60,000 bases of DNA from Cryptomeria japonica (GCF_030272615.1 NC_081406.1:140588361-140648360); one strand, 5' to 3'. Counted from the first letter of the stretch, positions 12,895 through 25,011 are shown. A program made the numbers and translations. Notes: generated by a model from the sequence alone, not told the origin.

Positions 12895-13108
12895 TTATAG
12901 GGTATAGAGTAGAAATGTATCAAAGGTTAAAAAAATTCAATGGAAGTCATTTGGCTAGCGCCATATTTGGCGCTACCCAAATGAGCTGCACAAAAAAATG
13001 GTTATAGGGTATAGAGTAGAAATTTATGAAAGGTTACAAAATTTCAATTGAAGTCATTTGGCTAGCACCATATTTGGTGCTAGCCAAATGAGCTGCACTA
13101 AAAAATGG
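12895..13108. repeat. Two tandem 107-bp units, each with a long hairpin
   Basis: Two 107-bp units start with TTATAGGGTATAGAGTAG (12895 and 13002). Each contains a hairpin with 15-bp arms and a 6-nt loop: 12948-12983 and 13055-13090. In unit 1 the stem contains GCTAGCGCC/GGCGCTACC; in unit 2 it contains GCTAGCACC/GGTGCTAGC. The G-C pair of unit 1 is an A-T pair in unit 2, so both sides changed together. Confidence 0.85.
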
Positions 13109-13671
13109 TTATATGGGACCCTTGACCCATGATCCAAGCCCACATTCTCTCATTTTTTCTTCTTTTTGCGCATGATCAGACAAAAAAATGCTTTTTGCAT
13201 GGCATTGACATTTTATGCAAGGTTATTTTATACATTCCATTAGGTCTCCACCACCTTTTTTTTCATTTGGCAACATCAAAGAGGAAGAACGTAGTTTTTT
13301 TTATCAAATTTGACTAATTGAGGTAATATTTTCTTGTTTTTAGAATTCAAATACTTATTAATTGTTATTTTGTTTAAATGTTAGAATAAAAGTGTGAGTC
13401 AAAATTGATTATAATCCTATTAGACTTACATTAGATTTAACAATGCATTTGAAGGAAGTTGCATAAGAAAATTATTTGTTTAGTGGTTTAAAAAAAAAAT
13501 TTCAATTTCATACATCCTTTTTAAGATCTTATGAAATAATTTAGAAAAGGAATACATGAAATAATTTCAATTTCATATATCCATTTTAACATATGCATAA
13601 TTAGGATAGTCATAGATGCATAATTTCACTTTATTCTCTTTTATGTGCATGTGCATGTAGAAATCATCATC
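13109..13671. other. Leader region before the transposase pseudogene
   Basis: AT-rich, without a supported ORF. The end (TGCATGTAG just before the ATG at 13672) could be a splice acceptor, so an upstream non-coding exon is possible. Confidence 0.3.
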
Positions 13672-16600
13672 ATGCCGAGGAAATGACCAAAAAATGTAAC
13701 ACCGGAAGAGCGTGAAGCTAAGAATGCAAAAAAAAAGAGAAGGAATGAAGCAACTTTGTGAACAAAGGAAAGTGAATACCATAGAAGAAGAGGTGCCAAT
13801 TGAAGAGGAACATGAAATATCCATCCAATCTAAGAGAGAGACAAAATTGGCCACACAAAGGCAACGGATGCAAAACCTTCATGCAATGAGACAATTGAAT
13901 CCCGAGGTTGAGAGCATGTCTACCACAATTCAAGTTGAAGACACCCCATCTCTTACATCTCAAGTTGAAGGCACACCATCTCTTATTGGCACACCATTGG
14001 TGTCTACAACATCTCATATTGAATGCACTCCCTCTATGACATTTGACATTGCAAGTACTTCATGACTGACATCAAGTATTGGAGCTACACCATCTTGTAC
14101 ACCTCAATTTCAAGGTATGTCATCATTTTCATCTCTGGTTGAAGGTATGCCACCTATCCCTAATGTTTTTGGCATTCCTAATCTTGAGGTAACTCAAAGT
14201 TTGAGAACACCTCCTAGAATTTTGCATAGAAAGCCTAAGTATTTGATTGATATTGATGCTAATGTTTTGAAACCAATGGTTGACAAGATTCCGAAGCGTA
14301 CTTGTCAAAGACATGCTAACTAGATATGGAAAATATTTTTTGAGCCTTTAATGAGACAAGAAGATGTCAACTATTTGTTGAAATGATGAGAAATCTGAAA
14401 TTTAGGCCTATAATGAAGATTCTTGGGCTAAGAACATCGATTGAATCAAGCAACAAATCTATTGTGAAGAATCTGATGATGCATATGATACTGTTGTTCT
14501 AACTCATGCACAAAACATAGTAATGCCACATGACGTGTCATTACATCAACAATTGTAAGCACTCAAACTAAGAAAGCTCTCCTCCTTAGAAAGACAAGTA
14601 AACAATTGAAGATAAGTAGACAAACTCTAATGAGAGCTATGGGAAGGCGACAAAGAGCAGAGGATCCATATAACAATGAGTTATGGGCATTTTTTGGTAG
14701 ATTACCATGAAAAGATAAAGCAATTGTTGAAGCCTTGAGATCCCTAATTGAATATTTTTGGAATAATAATACAAGGGTCTCTCCAAATCAAAGAGATGTT
14801 GTAAGAAGGAGGATTTCTAGTAAAATCCATGATCCACATCCAAAACATTTTTTAGATAGGACTCAAACACAATTTTTTACCAAGTTTCAACGTATGTATC
14901 CTCAAATAAAAATTAGTCAAAGATTATTTGAAATGATAAAGCCTTTTTATGTCAAAATAAATCACACACGCACAAATTGATGTTGTAGAGTACATATTGA
15001 ATTTTCTAATCATTATGATGTTTATCAACACATATGTATAGATTTGCATGCTAACAATGTTTTACAGGAATGAAACATAAATGGTCCACCGACATCTTCA
15101 AGGGAATTCATATCTAGCATCTTATGTGGAAGAGTAGATGGTCAAGTATATTACAATAAGTGTTGCTTGGATGGCACGTGTTGATTGTGGTGGATTGTGA
15201 CATTTACAAATTTGTCAACATATGTATATTGGACAAGAAATTGGTAATGAATTAGTAGAATTTGGAAAATATAAGACAGTGGCCTACATGCTAAAAGATG
15301 GAAAAGAAGCAAAAAGGTGTGAATTGGTTAGTGAGAAGATTCTAGTGTATCAGTTTATGGGCATCTTTCATGAGAATATAGTGTATGAGTATGCAAGGCA
15401 TAACCATCGAGCTCATTGGCTGGACTCACAATTTAAGTTATGCAAGGACACATTTCCACTTCATACAATCGTTTCAATTGTTGACTTTGCAGAGAACTAC
15501 ACAATACAACCTCAGAACGAGGTGCAATCACAATATTACAACTCCACACAAGTTGCCATATTTGTGCATATAGCATTCATTCATGCACATGATAGTATGG
15601 AAGAGGATAGGAAGATATTGAGGGAGTATCATTTTTACATCAGTGATGATTGCTCACACTCTATAGAGTTTGTGCTAGGTTGTTTTCAGATATTCTACGA
15701 TGATTTGGCTAGCCGAGGCATATCATTCCGTCAACATATCATATGGTCAGATAATTGTGCATCATAATTTAAGAACTCTCAGATGTTTTATTGGTTGATT
15801 AGGATGCATAAGTTGACTTCTATTAAACATATGTGGAATTTCTCTGAGGTTGGGCATGGAAAAGGGGAGCATGATGGTGCAGGAGCATGTATTAAAAGAG
15901 CTTTAGCATGAGAAGAGTTAAAGTATAAAGGGAATACAAACTTGAAAGATGCAAAATCAATTGTTCAGTGCTGCAATGGTACAATTGGTCTAGGTAATCA
16001 AGGTAAGTCTTCAGTTCACAGATTTTTTTGGTTGGTAGATGATACTAACATTACAAAATTAGAAGATTGTTGTACATTGACAAGATCGAGTGAGCTACAC
16101 TCTTTCAAAAGCTCTAATGTAGGTTCATGGACTATCCATATGCAACAGATGGTATGTTATTATTCTTCATGTAGAGATGGTGCCTATAATGAGTTTGATT
16201 CAAAGGAGTGGGTGGATGAATGGTGTATGAGGCCTCTAATCCCACTTGAGACATACCGACCTCTGAGTGCACTACAACTCACATAGATGGAAGCATCAAT
16301 TGACTTTGACCATGTGTCAGATTTAGTCCAACCAGGTAAATTATCCACATGCAATTTTTTGTACTTTAATATTTTACCTTAGTTGTTTGCTAAATTCTTC
16401 TCACTTTATCATTGCAAGGCATGTTTATGTAGTAATTGCAGCTGAAGACAATGAAGAAGGAATAGATTATTACCTGTGTCATTGTGTGGATGCAAAAAAG
16501 AAATTGGATCACCTTGTGGTAGATGGAGAAAATATTGAGTACCCCATAGGATCAGTAGTTGTTACTAGTACATGGCTTAGAAGGTACCTAGTGAAGAAAT

Positions 16601-16803
16601 CTAACTTGTGGTTGTTCAAGGACTTCGAGACACATAGGAAGATTCTTCATTATTCTAACTTTGTTGTAGCTTCAAATGTTCATTTGATCAGATATGGGGG
16701 TAGGCCACTAAACAAGAACCTATGGAAGGTTCGTGAGTCTAACCATGAGGCCATACTAGACATGATAAAGAGTAGAGCAGATCTAGATGGTTCATTGGAT
16801 TAA
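13672..16803 (+). pseudogene. DDE-type transposase pseudogene, family not assigned
   Basis: The start at 13672 opens with MPRK and then a lysine/arginine-rich stretch, with early stops and frame changes. The middle (15222-16286) is one frame. It shows VDFAENYTIQPQNEVQSQYY, then HIIWSDNCAS, a TAA at 15765-15767, FKNSQMFYWL, and GHGKGEHDGAGACIKRAL, followed by a TGA at 15911-15913. The Asp of DFAEN, the Asp of SDNCA and the acidic HGKGEHD site look like a DDE/D catalytic set of an RNase H-fold transposase. A C-terminal part (16418-16803) shows VVIAAEDNEEGIDYYLCHC, as in chromatin-reader-like tails. The interval 16337-16417 resembles a decayed intron. I recognise the motif style but cannot name the superfamily. 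It is clearly inactive. Confidence 0.65.
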
Positions 16804-17035
16804 ATGTAAATGTAAAAAATTGTAATATCAATCTTATTTGGATATATGTTAATGACTTGTATTTTTGACTACTCGAGGCATTGTAATATAAAAAATTGTG
16901 TTTTTGTCTTGTTTTGTGTGATTTTATGTAAGTAATGTCATTTTGGACCATTAGAGATCACATGGGATCATTTCGTGAAGTATACCTTGCTAATATGGTA
17001 AAAGATGTAAAAAATGCTCATTTGTTGTCAATCAC
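16804..17035. other. Transposase 3' flank
   Basis: Non-coding AT-rich sequence after the transposase stop, with no further feature seen. Confidence 0.3.
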
Positions 17036-17750
17036 TCAAAGTGTGAAAAATTGTCAAAATTTGGCATGGTTTTTCTTGATGTTAGTGACATGTAAGAATG
17101 ATCCATCTAATCCTGCGAGGTCGTGTTATGGCACTCTAAAAAATCCTCTCTTGGTTTTGATAGACTCGTATTCAGTTGCTCATGGTGACTCTTTCTTGGT
17201 TGCGACAAAAAGCGTCAGATGAGTTCAATGAAAAGTTGCACAATGCCCCATCTTTCAATTTGCTCATCACGACACTGAACCATCAGCTCGTACACATTGG
17301 GGTGGTTGGGTTTACGCTAGGAATGCCTTCTTTTTTCTCTCCAACTCGCTCAATCATTGTGGGCCACACCCTAGCAGTGAAATCGCCATAGTACTCAAGT
17401 TGCTCAAAGTTGTCAATATTCGGCATCATGTTTCTCGGCACTTGTTAATCATAAGAATGAGCTATCTGATCCTGTGGGGTCATGTTATGGTACTCTAAAA
17501 AATCCTCTCTCGGTTTCAGTAGACTCGGATCCAGTTGCTCGTGGAGACACTTTCTTGGTTGTGACAAAAAGTGTCAAATGAGTTCAATGAAAAGTTGCAC
17601 AATGCCCCATCTTTCAATTTGCTCGTCGCGACACCAAACCGTCAGCTCATACGCATCGGGGTGGTTGGGTTTATGCTAGGAATGCCTTCTTTTTTCTCTC
17701 CAACTCGCCCGATCATTGCGGGACACACCCTAGTGGCGAAATCACCTAAG
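17036..17750. repeat. Direct tandem duplication, about 355 bp, offset 359
   Basis: Copy 1 (about 17036-17391) and copy 2 (about 17395-17750) align over their whole length. For example, GAGTTCAATGAAAAGTTGC occurs at 17221 and 17580, and GGAATGCCTTCTTTTTTCTC occurs in both. They differ by scattered substitutions, many of them C/T or G/A. The open frames inside are short and I do not treat them as genes. Confidence 0.8.
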
Positions 17751-18087
17751 TGCATGCATTAGATGAATATAAGTTTATGGGCTATGCAATTCTTTTAGAA
17801 TGGGTATTGGTACAATGGTGTCTTACATTGTCTAATTTTGGTTCTTTCCATGTTTCCTTTATATAGTCTTATTTCGACTATAACTATTGAATTTGTGTTG
17901 ATCTCCATAAGCTTGTGTCTTGGATTACAAACACATATTTAGGTTCAAAGCTTAAGTAACAATAAACTTTGTGTAGTTATTCATTTAATCATTTGCACTA
18001 CAATTATGGATAACCATGATAAATGATTTGCATTAACCAAAAAGATACAAATCCATGCAACATTGTATACTGTTAAAACTATCAAAT

Positions 18088-18418
18088 ATATCCAATACAA
18101 ACAAATAGGCTTGCCAAAAGCCATATGGACTTAGAATTTCACATATTCATAAAACAAAACATATGTTCAAACTTTCTATAAAGGCATACAACATGATATC
18201 CAATAAAGTCAAATAGGGGCTTGCCAAAAGCCATATGGACATAGAATGTCACATATTCGTAATATAAAACATATGTTCAAATTTTCCATATAGGCATACA
18301 ACATGGTATCCAATAAAGTCAAATAGGAGCTTGCCAAAAGCCATATGGAGATAGAATGTCACATATTCGTAATACAAAACATATATTCAAAATTGCCATA
18401 TAGGCATACAACATAGGA
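18088..18418. repeat. Three tandem units of about 110 bp
   Basis: The word CTTGCCAAAAGCCATATGGA recurs at 18110, 18220 and 18330, exactly 110 bp apart. Each is followed by TAGAAT(T/G)TCACATATTC and GGCATACAACAT. Each copy also contains the palindromic CATATG. The units lie between the two convergent genes of the candidate transposon. Confidence 0.85.
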
Positions 18419-18473
18419 CCCTATTCTAATCATTTCCCTCTAGGGGAAGGAAATAGATCATGAGATATCTTTG

Positions 18474-20440
18474 CCCGTCAAGGGGATGGAGATGTATATG
18501 ATGCAGGTGTCTTTCGAGTACGTCCACTCGACCTCCTCTCCAAAAATTTTTGTAACTCCACCTGATACAATGAAAAGAATGATGTTAGCATATGCAAAAA
18601 TTGAATTTTGGAATGACATATAATAGAATAGTCACTTACCGCATACAAATAATCATGATGTTCATCTAGAATAGGTGCACGTTCATGATCTGGAGTGACA
18701 AGCCCCTCTTGTAAGCATCATAATATAAATTAAACTAAATACAAGTGTCGTTAAAATTTTCAATAACATATTATTAAGATAACAAATGTAATGCTAAATT
18801 TACTAAATTTACAAATATGTCTCATACTTATGTTAAAGGAGTTGAACTTGCTACTGCTGTAGCAACACTGCGCTCCATTAATGCGCGGATAGCAGGAGGA
18901 GTCTCTGAAGTCAACATCTGAAAATTAAACAAAGTATATTGATTAATTGCCAAAACTATCTATATTATTTAATAACAACATTAAAGATAAATTGTTTGCT
19001 TGGGTGAAAGATTGTCAATGAAATACACTATGAGGTGTTGATGTTAAAGCTCTAGCATCAAACTATTTGACATCCAAAATGAGTAAATAGAAAATCATTC
19101 ACATAAGGTTCAACTATCTACATATAATAATTATATTTCTTCACTCATTGTATACCTGTGGAGTCGACGAAGTAGTGAAAAAGGGTGTTGCAGGAATGTT
19201 GCTAGTATTGTGAACACTTTGACCTTGATTTTTTATCATAATAATTTACTAATTTAGATATATTCTCAAATTTACATATAAGATTTAATAAAAAGAATGA
19301 AATGAACTTGTAATGAAAATCGTCTAGGTATCAATGCCAAATGTTTCATTCAACAAGGATTCTATCATGACAATGTTCTCTATAGCAAACTCCGCTCGTG
19401 CATGTGCAATCTCAGAACTATTAGGATCATAAGTGCAAAGAGAACCACAAGATCGACAAAAATGAGTTGGAACTCGATGCCTAGAAGAATCAACATCATC
19501 ACTTGCATCACCCTCTACTAGAGGCCTAGCATACTGTATAAGGGTCTGAGTGAGTGAGCTAATCGAGTCTAGAGTTTCGACCTTAATACTCTCCTTCACA
19601 ATGGAAGGAATAATAACATGATCCACCATAGGTCTCACCAAGGGTGGGAGATTTGGATCATGCTATGCACCCTCTCTATCATGTGAGGAACCCCCACCTC
19701 TACCTTGGAAATCTAGAAAATCAAAATAGTTTGGGATCTCATTAAGGACAAACTCACAGTATAGTTTTCTCAAAAATTATTGGGGTATCTCATGATTATT
19801 ATATGGGGGCTGATCAAATACCATCCACCACCTATCCCTAAAATTGTTCTTAGTCCCTTCATGATGACACCAATGAATAGGGAATCTCCTACATCCAGTG
19901 TGTAAAGGTTGATTCGTTTAGAGGTCCGTAAAAAGAGCACACAAGTCAAATTTATTAATTTTCTTTTTCTTCACTTCCACATATGATAATTTGTCAGCAT
20001 AAAATTGCTTTTGTTCTTCCTTCTTACTGGACCACAAATTTATTTGCCCACTCATAGATTGTATGTGAGATACAATAGATTTCAAATAACTGTCAAGGTT
20101 TGTCCTATGGGAGTTTGTTCCAGTGGGATCTTTTAGCCTTGTGATTAAACCTTCAATCTCTTTTTGGCTATTTTCTATTTGACCTAATAGGTTTTCTTGT
20201 GTACCTATGGGATGTCTAGGGATTGTAGGAGGTTCTTGATGTGCTTCTTCTTCAATATGGTCTTCATGAGGAGGTGATTGATGTGCTTCTTCTTTAATAT
20301 GGTCTTCATGAGGAGGTGATTGAGTGTTTTTAACATTTTCTTGTCTAATCTCATTTCCTGATAATGAAAATAAATTTAAATCAATAAACCTAGTTTAATA
20401 TTCAAATTAATTAAAAAATGACAATAAGAAAATAAAAATA
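18474..20440 (-). pseudogene. Multi-exon minus-strand gene of unknown function, disrupted
   Basis: Several exons with good splice signals can be read on the minus strand. One long exon opens after an acceptor ATTATCAG at about 20358 and runs to about 19324. It holds two 48-bp repeats (HEDHI-EEEAHQ-PP, near 20230-20330), a charged middle, then a Cys/His/Trp-rich block (TGCRRFPIHWCHHEG and FRDRWWMVFDQPP), with stops near 19918, 19790 and 19663. The 19160-19233 segment ends in CAG|GTATAC. Another exon lies at 18641-18712 (end TATGCG|GTAAGT). The last is at 18562-18474, after acceptor GTATCAG, and ends SYTSPSP-stop. It faces the transposase and may be its companion gene. I do not recognise the family. 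A DNA-binding role for the Cys/His block is a guess. Confidence 0.45.
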
Positions 20441-20616
20441 CATACCTCTTCAATCTCTTTGATGGTGTGGCGGAATTTTGATAAGAGATGGACAACTTAG
20501 TACCCAATATCAAGCTTTTACAAAGGGCGAGCGCAAGAAAATGGTACCCGAAATCGCCAAAACATGGGTTTGGAATGCAGAATGCATCCAAAATGTGGAG
20601 TAGGGTTTTTTTAAAG

Positions 20617-20781
20617 TTTAAAATGCACATAAGGTGCATGCCTTATAAGGCGTGTGCACTATAGGGCGCATGCCCTATAGGCTTGGTGTTCCAAGGATAA
20701 GGCTTGGCACACCAAGCCTATAGGGCGCGCACCCTATAGTGCACACACCTTATAAGGCATACACCTTATGCACATTTTTCA
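20617..20781. repeat. Long imperfect inverted repeat with arms of about 72 bp
   Basis: The left arm starts AAAATGCACATAAGGTGCAT and contains CACTATAGGG and CCTATAGGCTTGG. The right arm contains the reverse complements CCAAGCCTATAGGG and CCCTATAGTG and ends ATGCACATTTTT. By eye about nine of ten positions pair, leaving a short centre around 20690-20708. It lies at the right end of the candidate DNA transposon and may be a subterminal structure or an inserted foldback element. Confidence 0.75.
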
Positions 20782-20820
20782 TTTTTTTTGAAGCGTGGCA
20801 CCTTTTTGGTACCACAACTT

Positions 20821-22314
20821 CATGCATATACCCTAGGAGTACATACCAGTTTAGAATTCTCCAATTCAAACTTTTTCAAAAGCTCTCTAACATACTTTGA
20901 TTGAGAAATAAAAATACATTTGTTGTTTTGATTCACTTGCAATCTAAGAAAGAAATTCAACGAACCAATCATAAACATTTTGAATTCCCTTTGCATTTCA
21001 CCAGCAAACTTCTTACACATGCCATCATTTCCTCCAAATATTATGTCATCCACATATACTATAACAATTAGGATCTTATTTCAATATTCAACTTAAAAAT
21101 AAAGATTGATATCAGTAGACCCATTTTTAAAACCTTTTCAATAATTACTTATCTATCCTTCCATGCGACACTCTAGGTTCTTTCTTCAACCCATATAGTA
21201 CCTTCTTCAATTTGTAGATAATATCTAGATCATTTGACAACTTAAACTCTTCTGGTTGTTCAATGTAAAATTTTTCTTTCAGTTCCCCATTCAAAAATGT
21301 TGACTTCACATCCATTTAATAAAATTTGAGATCTTTACATGCTGCAAAAGCCAAAAACATCCTAATAGCTTCCATTTGAGCAAAATGAGCATAAGTCTCT
21401 TCAAAATCAATGGCTTCAACTTGAGTGCAACCTTTGCATACTAATATTTCTATGTTTCTTACAACACATCCATCTTCATCCAACTTATTCCAAAACATCC
21501 ACTTTATTCCAATGACATTTTTATCTATCAGTCTAGGGATCAGTTCCTAAGACTCATTCTTCTTGAAATTTGATCTAACTCTTCCTTCATATATTTCATC
21601 CAATTCCAATCTTTACATGCTTCTTTAACTATCTTAGGTTCAGCTCCAGAAACTAAACATGATAGAACTTGTTCTTCAGTAGCTTTACTTCTTGTAATAA
21701 CACCTCTATTTTTATCTCCTATAATTTAGTTCTCATAGTGATTATTCTGTACATATCTTAGAGTTTTAGATACAGTTGCCAGAGTAACCTAAGTTTCTTT
21801 CTACTTATCTTCTTCTTTGCTCCTCTTCTTCTTTTTTACTTGTAGACTCATCAGATTTATATCCTTCTTGTATACCAAATTCTTTGGAAATGTTTTCGTC
21901 AACCTTCACATTTGAACTTTCAAAAAATTTATTCAATCTCTTATTGTAACATCAATAAGCCTTGCTCTTTGTAGAATATCTTAGGAATATACCTTCATCT
22001 ACTTTGTTTTCAAAATTTCAAGGATTTCCTTCATCTCTCTAGATGTACCATTTACTTCCAAATACTTTAAAATACCTTACTGATGGAATTATTCCATGCC
22101 ATAACTCATATGATTTCTTCCCATACTTCTTCCAAAATAGAACTCTATTGAGAGTGTATACTGCAGTACGTATTCATCTCTCTAGTAAACTTTTGGTAGA
22201 TTTGCTTCTTTGATCATAGTTCTATGTATCTATCGTATAGTCTTGTTCATTCTCTCCACTACTACATTATGTTGATGTCTCCTAGGGGCAAATAGATGTC
22301 TCCTAATCCCATAT
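20821..22314 (-). pseudogene. Copia element A: integrase and reverse transcriptase remnant
   Basis: On the minus strand, going from 22310 down, a copia integrase core is followed by RT. The integrase shows VVERMNKTIR, TMIKEANLPKVY and SYGME, with several stops. RT shows NKLDEDGCVVR, EAIDFEETYAHFAQMEAIRM, DVKSTFLNGELKEKFYIEQP, LKKVLYGLKKEP and the catalytic YVDDIIFGG near 21060, then LLKKFELENSKLVCTPR. This order (IN before RT) is diagnostic of Ty1/copia. It is broken by stops and truncated at 20821, where the candidate DNA transposon begins. The RNase H end lies at 7730-7965. Confidence 0.8.
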
Positions 22315-23193
22315 TGTTGGGATCCAAGAACACTGAGAGGGGGGATGAATCAGTGTTCTGTCGGAATGAACATTTTTAATCCTTTTATACCATGCATATA
22401 TAAACCAGTAAACAAACAAACATATAACAAGGAGAAAATAAACCATCCACATAAATGAACACCATCACACATAGGATTTATACATGGAAAGCCTCAATAA
22501 GGAAAAACCATGATGGGATTTGTGACCCACAATATCATTTCACTAGCCATATGAAAAGATATTACATATAATAGGGGCCTGCACTTGCAAGAAGGCACGC
22601 TGCCTAGAGCATACTTCTCATCACTAAAAAGCCTCACTGACTACAAGATTTCTGCTAAAGTAAGTTACTGAAAATGAACTCAAGAATGCATCTGCTATGC
22701 CAAATAGAGTTCTGGTTCTGGTTCTTCTCTATATCGGTTCATAAGCTCTAAACTACTACCGGTATCCCTTCTCCTCCAAGAATGCTTTCCAAGCTATCTA
22801 CAGATCATTACATGATCTAACACTCGCATACAAAATGATCTTCATACATTTATTTTGCATCATATAGTTCTTCTACATTCTCCTATGTCCATACATATCA
22901 TCTATCACATCACTTATATCCCTTTTTTTCTTTATATCAAAATAACCTAGCAGACTGACCTATATACCCATTAAAAATAATATGCCTTATGTCGGCTTAC
23001 AATACATTTACAAAAATGTTGGCCTTGACAATAATAATTACAAAATGATTTAAATAAATCCTCCTTGATGTTGGCTTCTAAAGAAGTATTGATGTCAGTG
23101 CCGATGTCAGTGTAGGTGTAGCCCTAAATGCTCCAAAGTGGGTATATGTCGGTATATGCTTCCTAGTGTCGGTTAATGACTTCGATCAGATCT
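22315..23193 (-). repeat. LTR of element B, first part
   Basis: It starts TGTTGGGATCCAAG inside the integrase of copia A, so B is younger than A. It contains AACACTGA (22329-22336) and TCAGTGTT (22350-22357), an 8-bp hairpin. It is cut at 23193 by Tat-1 and resumes at 39263. Together the parts give a 931-bp LTR with TGTT...AACA ends. Orientation is minus, because the polypurine tract lies to the right at 39315. Confidence 0.65.
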
Positions 23194-25009
23194 TGTAGTC
23201 ACATAAATCTGTCCACTTAATTAAATGAATACTTAGTATTTATTTGATTATTTAACCATCAATTAATAATTAATTAAATTAATATTTAATTAATTCATCT
23301 TAACCCTCTTCTCCTATTAATTAAATAAATTATTCAATTTATTTGATTTAATTCACTTAACCAAATTCAGACCATTAATTAAATAAATAAATCATATTTA
23401 TTTAATTAAATCTTCTCTCACATTTAAATAAATTAATATTTATTTAAAACCCCCAAAATCCCACCTCTCACATTTAAATAAATAAATCATTTATTTAAAT
23501 CACCTTTATCCTCCACCCACTTGCATTTTCCTACAAATGCAAATTGCACAATTATTTTAAATAAATCATTTATTTAAATCACCTTTATCCTCCACCCACT
23601 TGTATTTTCCTACAAAAGCAAGTTGCACAACTATTTTAAATAAATTATTTATTTAAAATCCTATTTATCCTCACCCACTTGAAACCTTTAATGGTTTCCC
23701 TTAAAGTAGTCAAACTTGATGGCTTTAAAGTCTTCAAACTTGATGGCTTCCTTCTATAATCTTCTTAAGACTTTAATGGTTTTCCTTAAAGTCTTCAAGC
23801 CTTTAATGGTTTCCCTCAAAGTCTTCAAGCATTTTAAATGCTTTATCTTCATTTTTCTCATTTAAATAAATTAATATTTATTTGAATATTTATCCAAATG
23901 CAAATTACACCATTTAATTGAAATAAATGATTTTATTTTAATTGAAAATACCAAAATTTCTCCCACTTGCATTTTCCTACAAAATCCACTTGTATGCCTA
24001 AACCCCTTCTAAATTCTTCTAAACCCTTCCTAATTAGCCTAATCCATCCCCTAAATATTGTCACATTCCTAAGCAAATTGGAGTCACTTCTCAAAGACTC
24101 CAAAGTCTTTGAAAAGCAATTAATGCTTTGTGTGTTCAACAAATTAACCCTCAAAGTCTTGGATAACCTTTGAAAGCTTCCAACCTTCAACCACTTAATC
24201 CCCAAAGTCTCCAATAACCATTAATGGTTAATTCAACCCTCCCACATGGTTAAAACATTTGTTTTGACTCAACCTCTACCCAACCCAAAGGTCTCATCAG
24301 GCCATTAATGCTTTGACCATGATTATCTCTTAAACATTTGCACAAAGGTTTATCCTTGGATTAACTCTTAATCCAGTGGGTAATCTTAATTTAGACTTGA
24401 CCCTTGCCTTCTAGATAACCATGAGGTCTTCTCAGGCCTTTAATGCCTCCAACCTCTTCTCTCAACCCAATCCTATGTTGAAACTTGTCACCATTTTATT
24501 GGTGCCAATTGTGCACATGGATCCCCAACTTTCAATCCTAACCCTTGTTAAGATTACTCAATCTTAACCCTTCATTTCCCTATTTCTTCTATAAATAGAA
24601 CCCTTCTCCTCAAGCAAAGGAGAAGCATTTTAGAGTATTGTTGTTATACTGGCATTAGCATAGAGCTTTTTCATAGCATCACTATCTACTCTTGCATAGT
24701 ATTTGCTTATCATATTCAACCATCTTGAATCTCCATATGGCATCCATGGCTAGTGCTAAAAGCTGAGAGCTACACTCATTTGGGACTTGGAGAGGAGAGA
24801 AACAAGGGAGAAGCATCAAAAGGCATCATGGAAGCATCTTAGGGAGGCTCTTCTCCTTTCTTTTATTTTGTTAAACTTCTTTCATGCTTTTTAAAATCTC
24901 TCTTGATATGTTTGGAATGGTTTTTAGTTCTTTGTTTTGTTTTTATGGTTGAAACTAACTTATTAACATTGAACTTTGTTGTTGCCTTGTCCCCATTTCC
25001 ATGACATCA
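23194..25009 (+). repeat. Tat-1 5' LTR
   Basis: It runs from TGTAGTCACATAAATC to CCATGACATCA and is 1,816 bp long. The first 300 bases are extremely AT-rich, with many AATTAAATTAATATTTAATT-like palindromes. A 79-bp segment is duplicated in tandem (23501-23579 and 23580-23659, both starting with CACCTTTATCCTCCACCCAC). The middle (about 24060-24600) is closely shared with the Tat-2 LTR. Confidence 0.93.
24590..24625 (+). promoter_or_regulatory. Tat-1 LTR core promoter and start-site hairpin
   Basis: TATAAATA lies at 24590-24597. The perfect stem CTTCTCCT/AGGAGAAG with a 7-nt loop (24603-24625) follows at once. Transcription would be expected to start about 30 nt after the TATA box, so this stem-loop would lie at or next to the RNA 5' end. 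The same arrangement is present in the 3' LTR at 38843-38878. Confidence 0.6.
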
Positions 25010-25011
25010 TT

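Larger units (their letters stand above)
12859..20818. mobile_element. Candidate DNA transposon with two convergent genes
   Basis: The interval holds a plus-strand transposase pseudogene and a minus-strand multi-exon gene, flanked by hairpin-rich repeats. The ends show a short candidate terminal inverted repeat: GTTGTGGCTATCAAA on the left (12859) and, in reverse complement, GTTGTGGTACCAAAA on the right (20818). The flanking hexamers TTTATG (12853-12858) and TTCATG (20819-20824) agree at 5 of 6 positions, as a mutated target duplication would. The right side enters copia RT. The left side enters the satellite, so the satellite may belong to the same insertion. The boundaries are an inference. 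Confidence 0.4.

Noticed and set aside
23933-24214. A 93-codon minus-strand frame, repeated identically at 38186-38467
   Set aside because: It is identical only because it lies in the two nearly identical LTRs of Tat-1; no domain.
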